The notes beneath the pieces were generated by a model, which was not told the origin of the DNA, searched no databases, and worked only from the letters and a program-made list of their open reading frames with translations. The position numbers were made by a program, and so were the translations under genes. Shown here piece after piece: positions 35,643 to 48,467 of a stretch of DNA of 64,000 bases (position 1 is the stretch's first letter; each line of letters starts with the position of its first letter). Origin of the DNA: Amoeboaphelidium protococcarum (Eukaryota > Aphelidiomycota > Aphelidea); the NCBI GenBank assembly GCA_023515745.1, contig JALECJ010000007.1:186001-250000 (forward strand). Direction: 5' to 3'.

Positions 35643-36626
35643 ATGACTGTTTAAATATTGGATCAAGTGAATGTGCCTTGGACAGAAAAGTACAGACCTC
35701 GCGTGCTGGAAGAGGTGGTTGGTAATGCAGAGATCGTGGATAGATTGAAAGTTATCGCCAAGGATGGAAACATGCCGCATCTCATCCTCAGTGGTCCCAG
35801 TGGTATTGGCAAGACTACGAGCATAATGTGTCTGGCTCATGAACTCCTGCCGAAAGAGTGTATTGCTGAGGCTGTCTTAGAACTGAATGCCAGTGATGAT
35901 CGTGGTATTGATGTGGTGCGTAATAAAATCAAAATGTTCTGCCAAAAGAAGGTCACCCTGCCACCGAATAGACAAAAGATTGTCATTCTGGATGAATGTG
36001 ACTCGATGACTTCCGGTGCCTAGTAGGCTCTGAGACGTACGATGGAAATATATTCTGGGACCACTAGATTCGCGCTGGCATGCAACTTGAGTAATAAGAT
36101 CATTGAACCAATCCAGAGTCGCTGTGCCATGCTGCGTTATTAGAAGCTGAATGATAAGGAGATGTTGACCAGGTTGATGGCGATCTGCAAACTGGAAAAT
36201 GTCTCCTATTCGCCAGAGGGACTGGAGGCTTTGATATTCTGTGCTGAAGGTGATCTGCGTAATGCCGTCAATAATCTACAGTCCACCTGGTCCGGCTTTG
36301 GTCATGTTAATGAAGAGACCGTGTTCAAGGTGTGTGACTCTCCCCACCCGGCTGTGATCAAGAAAATTTTGACATGTACAATCCAGGCTAACGTGGATGA
36401 GGCTGTGTAGATTCTGGGCGAAGTTTACGCCCTCGGCTACTCTGCACTGGACATTATTAATACTCTGTTCAAAGTTGTCAAGTTTATGCGTGAGTTGGAT
36501 GAGGCGCGTCAACTGGAGTATGTCAAAATCATTGCATTCACTCACATGCGCATTCTGGATGGAGTCAACTCTCTGCTTCAACTAAGTTCATGTATTGCTC
36601 AAATGTGTGAATGTTCAACTAATTGA
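35643..36626 (+). CDS. RFC2: Replication factor C subunit 2 (yeast Rfc4 type)
   Basis: 327 residues, ATG 35643, TGA 36624-36626. Clamp-loader small subunit that helps load PCNA. Hallmarks in order: [18 protein letters not shown], Walker [32 protein letters not shown], Walker [21 protein letters not shown] (both Gln as TAG), the SRC motif in [16 protein letters not shown], and the [15 protein letters not shown] sensor 2 region followed by the collar domain. The GLYxxSHV-type linker details and length fit RFC2/Rfc4 better than RFC4 or RFC5. It is intronless and intact, in contrast to the disrupted gene just upstream. Confidence 0.95.
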
Positions 36627-37097
36627 ATACACTGTGTCATAATCGAGATCAAGTTCTTGAACTTTACTTTATACAAGGATTAAATTACAAACGACGCTTT
36701 AAGCGTACTGTGTGTAAAAGTGCATCCCGTGATTACAATATTTTGTGAAAAGAAAGCACCAAATTTAGCAGTAACTTCCATGAATTCAGAGATAATGAGA
36801 TAGCTGTATTAAATCAATATTACTTGCTGATGAGAGAGAGAGAGAGTTGTTTCAAACTGTAGATTGACGTTAAGAAACTGAATGCGCGCCAAATCGTTCC
36901 TCGCTTGCTGTTTCTTTCTTCTTTTGTTATAGAGACGACTGGCTGACTGAATTGTTTCAACTTTGTTACGGGCGTCTGTATCACACCGTTCTTCACTGAA
37001 TTGCCTTAAAATAATTCAGTCTTGTCAATCATAATAATTGCATTTAGATACTAGCGATCTTCTATTTACATTTTAAAATTGTTAAATAGGAATAAAT
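36627..37097. other. Intergenic region with GA microsatellite
   Basis: 471 bp between two forward genes. It contains a (GA)n tract at 36832-36846. No gene recognised. Confidence 0.5.
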
Positions 37098-38921
37098 ATG
37101 GCTGGAAAGTAGACATCGGCGTGGTCAGCGATTCTGGGCGATGATGCTGAGGATGGTGATGACTTGCAGAGTGTTCCCACCATTAAGATCAACGCTAATT
37201 AGAACTAGCATCTGATAGCGAGTATAAGATAGGCATCCAAGACTAGAAGTGCTCTGGATCAAGATAACTTTAAGCCTCAGGGTAACACTTAGTAAGGTGG
37301 AGAAGCGAAGGATGCAGTGACTGGGATGCAGGGTTTAAACATTAACAATAACGGGAGTAGTAGTAGTAATAGCAAGTCTGATAAAGACCCCTAATCGGAT
37401 TTTAAAAAGGCCAGAGGGGACAGCGATGCTAGCACAATAAAGTTGAGCAAGTTGTAGAATCCTGTTTTGTAATAGAAACAATCTGCTGATCAGGGTACAA
37501 ACATTAGACTGGAAGATATCAAGAGTGACTTGGAGGATTTTCTCGGATTTGATGATGATGATGATGACGGTGATAATAATGGAGCTAAAGACAATTCAAG
37601 CCATAACAATGATGATGTATTTTAGTAATAGGGAACTACTTCTACATCTGGATCTTCTTCCAACTCCAACAATAAAGGTGGCAAATCGGCAAAGAGTTTA
37701 ACTACTTCAGGTGGAAGTGATTTTGATTTGGACGACATTTCTGCTATGGCAGATGAGAGTTCATAGTCTAGAAAACCTCTTTAACTTCCTCAATCTTAAT
37801 CTTCAGCTAGTTCTCGTGCCAATGTCGCCAATTCTGCAAGTGGCGGTAGCAGCAATGGTTCCAAGGCGTCGTTGATGTCATACAGTGATCAATAATAATA
37901 ATAGTAACAATAGGGGAAGAAGTCTGCTTAGATTCTCACCAATAATTAGGTGGATGATATCGCTGATTTCCTCAATGATGATGTTCTCGATGATGGTGGT
38001 GCAGCTTAGCGTAAAGGAGTTAGAAAGTAGACATCATCAGTATTCGGATCTTTCACACCGTCTTAAAGGTAGGCTGCATCCACCAAATAACCTGCTCTTA
38101 GTGTCGCTGCTACTCAGGTTAAAGTTTAGAGTGAGTTGGTGGAGTTTGATTGTTCCTATGGTTAAGCTCTACCTGTCAGTAATTGGGGTAATGTTATCAA
38201 AGCCAATAAGAAGACTTTGAAATACCTATGTCTATCTCAGAATGCTGTGGCCACGTTACCTGACTTTTCTATGGCAGTTGAACTTCTCCAGGTTGATGCT
38301 TCGTTCAATAAGCTGAAGACTATTCCTAATGTCACAGGCCTAAACAAGTTGTAAGAGCTGTATCTGCAGAATAATAATATTGCCTCTTTTACTGATTTGC
38401 AGTTGGCTAGTGGTAGAGTATTAGACTTGGCAAAGAATCAGATAACGTCCCTGGATGGAGTGTCGCGACTAAAGTCTCTTACACGACTGGATGTTAGTTG
38501 TAATTAATTGGCCGCACTTCCCTCTGATCTGTAGAAATGCACAATGCTCACCCACTTGAATGTGTCAGGCAACAAGTTGACCGCGGTGGATGACAAGTTT
38601 TTTGTTGAGCTGAAGGCACTCAAAGTTTTGCTTCTCGGTAGAAATTAATTGAAGCAGGCTCCTTCTTCCATATCAAAGTTGGTTGAGCTGTAGGAACTAG
38701 ATCTATCAGGTAATGAGCCTCTGAAATCTCTTTCCAACATTTCATTTGATCGTTTAGTCAATTTGCGAGTCTTAAACGTATCTCATACCTCCATCACATC
38801 TGTTCCTGATGCTATTGGACAATGCTAGTAGATGCTGTTGTTGAATTTGCGCAAATGCTCCATCTAAAAAGTACCGAATTCTATAACTAAAAACAACAAG
38901 GCGATTGAAATTATTCATTGA
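37098..38921 (+). CDS. Leucine-rich-repeat protein with long Asp/Asn/Gln-rich N-terminus
   Basis: 607 residues, ATG 37098, TGA 38919-38921. Residues 1-350 are low-complexity (Asp, Asn, Ser, Gln runs, with two LEDFLGFDDDD / VDDIADFLNDD acidic modules). An eight-Gln run at about 37889-37912 is written in mixed CAA, TAA and TAG codons. Residues about 350-600 carry nine or ten leucine-rich repeats (for example LKTIPNVTGLNKLQELYLQNN, LDLAKNQITSLDGVSRLKSL, LTHLNVSGNKL). The LRR part probably binds a partner protein; no catalytic domain is seen. It resembles no specific family I can name. It converges with the kinase gene, 125 bp apart. Confidence 0.88.
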
Positions 38922-39046
38922 TGTCTTGAAAGATGATTATGATTGTTTTAGTAAGAATATCATGTTTTCACTTGAACGCTTACTAAAGAGTAGGTAATCT
39001 ATGTATAAGTCTAAAGTTTATTCATTTCATCATCATTGTATCATGA

Positions 39047-41064
<2,018 letters not shown>

Positions 41065-41347
41065 TGTATTGATTATGAATACTCAGATATTTTACAATAA
41101 TTAACAACACTATACCAGACTTTAAATCATGAATGAAAAATTAATAAACAAATTTCAATACCGGAGCCATAGCAATCATATTTATAGACTGCTCCAATAA
41201 GTCTGATCTCCAATGGGCGTTGAGGCCTCATCAGTCTGTACGATCGCGCGCTTTCAAAATTCTAATATTACACAGCTTTGATATTGAAGGGAAATGAACT
41301 CTATATTTGACGTGTTCTGGAAGCAATCTATCACTTCCACATCTACT
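41065..41347. promoter_or_regulatory. Divergent gap between kinase and small three-exon gene
   Basis: 283 AT-rich bases between opposed start codons. No specific element recognised. Confidence 0.4.
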
Positions 41348-41697
41348 ATGGATAATATAAGTTTAGACAAGGTATGTTTATTTATTCATTCAATTGAGAG
41401 CGATTTTAGTTCGAGCTTTGTAGCATCTAACTAACGTACACGATCAGGTGGAGTCATGGAAACTGAAAGTCTGCTCCATTGATGGTTCCGATAGAAATAT
41501 CGAAGAATTGGAACAACTAAAAGCTACTATATACTTGCCTGAACTATAAACTGCTCAGTAAGTGTATCTCCGGACAATAGATTCAAAAAACTGATGATAA
41601 ATGTAAAGATGATGATTGTAGAGCAAATTTAGAAAGGATCAAGCAAGTGATAGACAAGAACGTCCAAAACAACAGTACTAGTAATGCTAATCAATGA
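41348..41697 (+). CDS. Tiny three-exon gene, 69-residue coiled-coil protein
   Basis: Exons 41348-41371, 41448-41557 and 41622-41697, introns of 76 and 64 bp with GT...CAG and GT...TTGTAG ends. The spliced frame reads MDNISLDK|VESWKLKVCSIDG... LEQLKATIYLPELQTA|QANLERIKQVIDKN and ends at a tandem TGA TGA (41695-41700). The two helices around the second junction continue as one amphipathic coiled coil across the splice, which supports the model. No family recognised; small coiled-coil subunits of tethering, BLOC or kinetochore complexes have this size. Without the second intron the frame stops soon after in TGA, giving a shorter product. Confidence 0.62.
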
Positions 41698-41729
41698 TGA
41701 TGACGTGGCACTGTAAAATTCACATAATT

Positions 41730-42387
41730 TCATTCCTTATAAACAGGCGGACGATTGTCCTTGTTACGCAGCAGACGCGAGTGCAGCCAGTCAACACTTT
41801 CCCGCACGCCGTCGCCTGTAAGAGCACACAGCGGCAGAACGTTACTCTCGCGCGCACTCAGCTTTACGGCGATCTGATTGAATATCTCTTTCACCTGCTC
41901 AATCTTGAGTGATAGTGTCAAGTCTTGCTTATTGGCTAGCATGAGAATAGGTACACCTTCCACTTGATCATTGGATATTATCTTATCAAACACCATCTTC
42001 ACCTCTTCTATTCGCTCTCTGTCCGTGCTGTCCACCATGAATATGATTGCATGACATTCGGCATAGTACGAATCCCATATTGATTGCAAATCAGTTTATC
42101 CGCCTACACATTACTGCTTGATTACTTCAGAATGAACGATTTTACTGCAATAAGCGCGTACCTAAATCCCAAAAGTTGAGCCGTATTGATTGCATGTCAA
42201 CTTTGCAAATATTCAGACCAATTGTCGGATTGATCTTCTCTGGTGGCAGGCCTTTGGCGCCCGTGTAGATTGACTTTATGCGCTCCAACATTGTAGTCTT
42301 TCCAGAGTTATCCAGTCCCAGTACCAGGATATTATACTCCTCCTTCCTAGTCAAATGCCGATATAATCCACTAAAAAGAGTATACAT
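41730..42387 (-). CDS. ARFRP1: ARFRP1/Arl3-type ARF-related GTPase
   Basis: Two exons, 42162-42387 and 41730-42103, with a 58-bp intron inside the switch II glycine. 199 residues. The motifs NILVLGLDNSGKTTMLE, PTIGLN, LNFWDLGGQTDLQSIWDSYY, MVDSTDRER and LANKQD place it in the ARFRP1 (yeast Arl3) branch, which recruits Arl1 to the trans-Golgi. The N-terminus MYTLFSGLYRHLTRK lacks Gly2 and starts Met-Tyr, as in ARFRP1, which is N-acetylated rather than myristoylated. The switch II Gln is TAA on the reverse strand (42096-42098). It converges with the small gene, 32 bp apart. Confidence 0.95.
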
Positions 42388-42564
42388 TGCTCTTACACAC
42401 TGGTAGTACTGAAGTAACTAAACTTGCCCTTTACTTCAATAGATATCGCTTGATAGAGAATCTCGCTGAGCGTTTTGCTCTTGTTCCTTCACTGTCAGCT
42501 GTCCTGTGTTAAGATTAATAAAATCGCGCCTTGTGAAATTAATTATAACAATTGCATACAGAAT

Positions 42565-42840
42565 ATGAATTAAATTAAATAGCCATTTGATCTACTGGCA
42601 CTTACATTAGATGAAAAGGTATTTATAAAGCTGAGAGGTGGGAGAGAACTGACTGGCCGGTTGAATGCGTATGATGGACACCTGAACATGGTTCTACAGG
42701 ATGTCACGGAGAAGACGTTGACTGTGAATGAAGACACTGAACAGGTGCAACCTCAAATCAGGAATATGCCAATGTTATTTGTGCGCGGAGATGGTGTTCT
42801 TCTAATGTCACCACTTTTGAATAATGGCACAAGTGTATGA
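42565..42840 (+). CDS. LSM3: LSM3, Sm-like RNA-binding protein
   Basis: 91 residues, ATG 42565, TGA 42838-42840. The Sm fold is complete: PFDLLALTLDEKVFIKLRGG, RELTGRLNAYDGHLNMVLQDV (Sm1) and MPMLFVRGDGVLLMSPLL (Sm2). The Sm2 sequence is specific to LSM3. It works in the LSM1-7 (mRNA decay) and LSM2-8 (U6 snRNA) rings. Codons 3 and 6 are TAA and TAG. It sits between ARFRP1 (divergent) and the RING-H2 gene (convergent, 78 bp apart). The gene has no intron. Confidence 0.95.
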
Positions 42841-42918
42841 ATATAAAGTAGAATATAGGCGTGTTTAGCATTACGATTATAATAATGGATCTTGACCTCT
42901 ATTAGTTTATATTTAAAA

Positions 42919-43992
42919 TCAACCAGTTTAGGAGGATTGCTGTTCATGAGAGCTAGTATCGTTGTCTTATTGTCCAGTTGTACTATTACTACTTTACTAT
43001 GATGGAGACGATGCGGTAGGCTAATCTGACAGATGCCGCCTATCAATAGGGCATGTATCGCTAGTCTTGAGCCACTGTACAATACACTGCTCATGAAAAT
43101 AATGCTTACACTACGGGAGTGAGCACAGCTTATCTCCATCCATAAAGTTGTCTTTACATATGGCGCACTCATCGCTCTCCTACCTGTCATCACTCGACCG
43201 ACTTTCATACTTGGACCTCTTCAACTTTGCAATATCATCATCCGAAGCTGGTTTATTCTTATTATGAGCACCCCCAAATTGTTCCATCAGACGCGTGATC
43301 ACATCATCCATACCATTGGCTCCCCACGCATAATCACCAGGATTTCCAACCATGCCCATCATATGTCTCACCTGATCTTGATTGAATAGACCACCTTACG
43401 CGCCTAATGCTTATTGAAAGAATTATTGAAACAAATCATTGATATTTTGCACTTCCTCTTATTATTGTGGACCTTCACTGCCAGAGAACATGCCACCACC
43501 AACACCACCCGGACCATATGAGAATGAGAATGATGACGTCTGATTAGGCCCAAAGCGGAAGGTTCTTGTATACGGTTATTACTATCGTTATTATTGTTGA
43601 TTCTAATTATTCTATCGTCCAGTGGATTAAGATCTATTATTACCGCCAGATGAGCCATTATTGTTCTCTTATGGTTAAGCGCTGGATTATTGCTAACCTC
43701 TATTAGTAGGTACACTGAATGGTGCACCGAATAAGCCTTATAAAACTGCATTAATGTCTAATGGTGGTATTTATGATTGACTACCAGAAATGTCCGGAAT
43801 GTCCGGATCCTCGGCATCGATAACTTCATACTCAGCATCCCGACTATCTCCATCTTCCATCAACTCGACAAACTCGCTGCCGCATCTAGGACACTACGGC
43901 TGTGATTAATGAGCATCAGACTGATCAGCAGGCGGTAATTCTGAATAAAAAGTAATTCCACATCCATGACAAAAATGATTATTCATATCCAT
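42919..43992 (-). CDS. RING-H2 ubiquitin ligase with N-terminal zinc ribbon (RNF115/126-like)
   Basis: 357 residues, ATG 43990-43992, TGA 42919-42921. An N-terminal zinc ribbon has two Cys pairs (FCHGCGITF ... CPRCGSEF), followed by an acidic and a long Gln/Asn/Gly-rich disordered middle, then RING-H2 near the end: ECAICKDNF ... LPQCKHYFHEQCIVQWL ... DTCPIDRR. The third ligand region reads LPQCKH, with one residue more than the usual LPCxH. Ribbon plus RING-H2 is the plan of RNF115/RNF126, cytosolic quality-control ligases. The last 35 residues are Gln/Ser-rich. Start could also be the ATG two codons later. Confidence 0.9.
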
Positions 43993-44200
43993 CTAAAAGC
44001 TTCTCTAATAGTACGCAAGAATATTTACAAAATGAATTTATCGTTGTCGCAATAAAAATACACTAATCCATTCAAAGGAATTCAACAACGGCCTGGAAGA
44101 AATCGAATCGGAGCAAAGCGAGAAACAAAAGAACGCGAAAGATTGTGAAACATCAAAAAGATTTAAAACGGCAATCAATGGAAGATGCTAATACTGTTAT

Positions 44201-45367
44201 TCATCGCTTTCTCAGATTCATACGCGGTGACGTGTTGCTAGCTTTGTTACCATCCCTGGATATAAGAGACACACTTGGTTCCTCTTCATTGGGCAAATGG
44301 GAAGACTTCTAAGCAGTTGCGCCGCTTTGGAAGGCAAATTCAGTCATCAGACGCTCATCCCGCTTTAGAGTTTGTAATCTCAATTCAGTGAGACGAGTCA
44401 TTTAGAGACAATTGATCTAACGCATGAGAAGCGCGTGTAATTTCTCGCCGTCTTAGAGTGGACGTAGAGGGGAATAGACCAAGATTAACAGCACGAGTGC
44501 AAATGCAGAGCGACGCATTATTACAATGTAGTCGTGAGTCATGAGACTCGATGCCATAGAGTCATCATCTAGAAATCCAAAAGACATTGCGTATACGTCC
44601 AGAATTTCATTAAAATACTCTTGCGGCATGAATGACTAAGCGATATCAGCACAAAGAACCGAGAGGATGATTCCACAGCAGAATACAAACATTCCACCAC
44701 GTCTACTGGATGTTCCGTATTTCCATGTCACAAAAGCATTTTCAGATACAAGAACAAGTGCGATGAACACTATAAAGTGTACATACTCACAAAGAGTGTG
44801 AGATGAATACACTGCTCCGTAGTCGCACAATCCTTGACACCACGTGCATTTTATAAACGTGTCATGACCGTATCGAGTGTAATACTGCTTCAGCTCTTTG
44901 CTTTTAACCAGCTCATATAAAGATGTGATAAATTAATCGTAGGACTGAGTCTACTCCAGAGCCTGGGTAGTATCATAATTTAACAGCCTCGCTTTTGTCA
45001 GAGGTCTTATATAATTATATTTTGAATCTCGAGTCAGATTAGCAGCAGCGGGATCAGAGCGTAGGGTAGCCATGTAATCAATATACGCGTTTCTTACCTG
45101 GTAATTGGGTGCATTATGAGATACTCGCAATGAGCGAAATATCGATGGCATTGGATATATCGCAGTCAACAGCATATAATAGACGGCGTATATTACCAAC
45201 ACTACGGATACTAGCCGCTCAATGGCAAATAACTTTCTAGCCTTCTCCGATTATACATCAACTTGTGGCTTATTAATTCCACCGCGTCCCTTCATCAAGC
45301 TAAATGCCTTCGATATAATCCAAGGTAGCCCTATAATCGTGGCCATATTGATCACTAGCGATGACAT
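44201..45367 (-). CDS. Unknown multi-pass membrane protein with CxxC motif
   Basis: 388 residues, ATG 45365-45367, TGA 44201-44203. Hydrophobic segments occur near residues 55-75 (VSVVLVIYAVYYMLLTAIYP), 210-235 (FIVFIALVLVSENAF), 240-265 (GGMFVFCCGIILSVLCADI) and 310-325 (AFALVLLILVYSPL). Between them are PSIFRSLRVSHNAPNYQVRN and YTRYGHDTFIKCTWCQGLCDY with a CTWC pair. This layout recalls a conserved fungal-type ER or mitochondrial membrane family that I cannot name. The C-terminal 70 residues are hydrophilic. The coding assignment is secure from length, composition and TAG/TAA placement; the function is unknown. Confidence 0.8.
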
Positions 45368-45618
45368 TTTGATTAAAAAATTTTATAAAGAATATACTAC
45401 TACTTTCTAGTTATTTTCTTTAATTATAAACCAAGAATAAAGCAAAATTGGAATGGCTATTGAACGTCTAAATTTTGAGATCGTGATAAAGTTGAAATCG
45501 ACCAATCAGATCAAAATCCGCTTCAGTGTGTCAAGGAGTAAAATAGCACCCCAGAGGCTGCATTCATAGAATTAAAATGTTATTTAGCAGTCATCAATAA
45601 AGCAATACTATATCAGCG

Positions 45619-48076
45619 TCATTATTAAATCACTGTTAGATCAACTTAAATAGAGCCACCGAGAGCATAACTGACAAACTCCTGTAAATTGGAAGTTGAA
45701 CTCTGGGGCGAATGCAAATTCAGAGAGGAAATGTTGACATTGTTCGCCACAAACCGGACAGCCAAAGGGGTGGACGTGCTTGATCTTTCAGCGGATCCAG
45801 CCGGTAAACTCCATTGTGCCAGTAGTTTGATTTTAGGCGACAGTTTCTATTCAGAGTCGCGCATACTAATATTCCCAAGTCGCCATAGAATCTTCTTCTT
45901 CTCCTAGCTGTAGGCTGCGACTGGCTTAGTGATTACCGCACTGGTTCCCTCGTCCACTGTCATGAGCACTGAAACATCACTTAATTAAGCAGTCTGCTAT
46001 TACTTACCGTATAACGAGTCATAATTAGGCTCACAACTAATAACCATCTGAGTCTAATTCGGTTAGACATTCATTTTACCGCTGACGATCAGAGGCATCC
46101 TCAACGATGTCTACTCGACAATATCCACAGTGTACTTGCATAACAATATGTCTTTTCCCGATTCAAAATTGCTGACAACTTTTAAAATATCAACTTTTAA
46201 CTAAGACTACTCAAAAGTGACATAGTCAGGAAGATCGGTGACCTGTAGATCTTGCAGACATTAAATTTTCACCACAAATTATCCAAACGAAGCATCAAGT
46301 TTCTGTGAATTAAGTTGTAATGAGCCCATCACTTTCATGCCTTTAATTTTACCATCTTTAGACACTTGAGTTGTCATAACTTCTAGGAATTTATATTGAA
46401 CGCCATTAGACCGGCAGAAAGAGACCAAATCTTAATCGCCATTCGTCTAGGCCTGCTTTGATGAAGCAGGAATATCCTAAAAACTATCAAAGCTCAGCAG
46501 ATCCATCTGTGCATTAGTCATAACAGCCGGTTTACTAAAGCCGGTATCTAAGCCATTCATAGAGCCAAAAGGATCAAACGTCTAATTACTTTGAGCCGAA
46601 TTATTAGATGGAAGTCTCGCGCGTCGATTACCCGTCATCTGTGACGACATTGACATTGCTGACACTTCAGACGCTGGTGTAACTTCCTGAGATGATGGCT
46701 GCGTCAGAGGAGAAGGCGACATCATGGAAGTTTATCGACGACCACGCTTCGGTTAAGACTGATCTTATACAGCTTTCACAGGGCCACTTGCAAAATTTAA
46801 ACTATTCTTCATGAAAGCCGCAGCTGAGGCCAAATCTTCAGCAGATGCTTTTTCCCCACCTTCCTTATCTTATTTTACGGATGCTGTATCAGAATTAGTT
46901 TTTATATCAATTTTGAACTTTTGAAAATTATTCGATAAAGCCATGCTACCACTATCCTCATCATCGCTTGAGTCATCTTCACCTCCACCGGCATTTTTAT
47001 CAGATTTCTTCTTATCAGAGCCAGATAGAATAGATGAAGCATTCATCGGTCCATTCTTCCATTACTCTCGATCCATCTGTGGAATTCTATAGCCCTCTGC
47101 ATCAACTTTAAACTATTCATCATCTTTTGACTAGTCTGCGCCATTTTCATTTATATCCTTAGTAGACGATGCTGCAGCTTTCTAAGAAGGATGGGACGAC
47201 GAGAATATACTAGTACTAATGTACTCTGACTTAACATTGGAAGACTGGACAAACTTTTCAACTTCGGCATCAGGATCAATCTTGGCAACTTATTCCAAAC
47301 TCTGCTCCAAATTCATAACCTGCAGCTTCAAATTATTAATCTAAAATTCAATAGTTCTCTTCAGCGTATCTTTAATAAACTCAATCTACAGCTTGTCCAT
47401 CTCCCGGAATCTTTCAAAAATCTCTGCACTCTCAGACATCCACTGCGCTGTGCAAGCACTAAGTTAAGTCTCAAGTTCCTGAATCTTTTACTCACTCTTG
47501 TCATCAGCCTTTTTATTACCTTCAAATTATTTTCTAAGCTTTATCAATCTCTGCTATTTATCATGCCAGTCTTTGGACAATTTAAGAAGAGTGGTACTGT
47601 TCTATTTAAACTTGCTCCACTTATTATCGTCTTTATCCCCAGATGCCAAATGTTCCCCAATAGAATGGCAGACGTCCATCTTGAGTCGATCAGAAAGCAG
47701 AAGATGACACTTAGATGTCTCATGAGCACTGCCTGCCACCATAGTCCACGCCTTTCCTATTTCACCCAACACATCGGAACTGGTTTCATTAAATTCAGCA
47801 GCGGCAGTAAAACTGGATGTCTTCTTACTTAAACTAGTCATTGCACCGGCATATGCATTCTCCATCATGGACCGCTCCTTAAAATAATCATGCACTTCAG
47901 ACTCCAATGCCCGCAGACGCTTCAACCTAGTAGTCACCGTCTGCACAGCCTGCTTAGGTTCAATCTTGTCCACCTCCTACACACAACTAATACATTAATA
48001 AACATGAACTAAACTTAAAGGAAACTGTTATATATAATAAACTTACAGAGAATATAGCCGAGTACTAGGACGCCAT
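45619..48076 (-). CDS. FCHO/Syp1-type endocytic F-BAR and mu-homology protein
   Basis: Two exons, 48047-48076 (ten codons) and 45619-47976, joined by a 70-bp intron. 795 residues. The N-terminal 260 residues form a coiled-coil F-BAR-like domain (LKRLRALESEVHDYFKERSMMENAYAGAM, KWSKFKQNSTTLLKLSKDWHDKQQRLIKL). A Ser/Lys/Asp-rich linker follows (about 290-560, with PFGSMNGL and MDLLSFDSF peptides typical of clathrin-adaptor linkers). The C-terminal 230 residues are beta-rich and fit a mu-homology domain. Such proteins start clathrin-coated pits. Without the short first exon the frame lacks an ATG, which supports the splice. Its family points away from ciliates. Confidence 0.85.
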
Positions 48077-48467
48077 TATAACAACAATAAAATCTACTAC
48101 AAAGAGTACGAATATTGGTGAATATCCTAAACAAGCAAGGTGTTGTAATAGTAATAACAAGAACTGAAAGAGAAAAAGAAGATAAAACAATCGCCGCGCT
48201 GTGCTTTGTTTCAACCTGTTTAGGATCGTCCAGACAAACACCGGAGTGAACCTGTCACTTTTTTAAACAAAATTGGATTGAAGGAATGAATGATCTCTCT
48301 CCGTCTTCGTCTCTCTTGAAACAAGATATCGATTCGTTTGAAGTTATTCATCTCACTTGATGGTTGGTTAATTTAGTATTGGCCATATATGGCGTTCTTC
48401 AAGAATGTATAATAATTTTTGGAAAGTAATTCAATTATGATGATAATGATATAGACAGAGTCAAAAC
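48077..48467. promoter_or_regulatory. Divergent intergenic region, FCHO/Syp1 / RasGEF
   Basis: 391 bp between opposed start codons, AT-rich, no gene-like ORF. It must carry both promoters. Confidence 0.45.
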
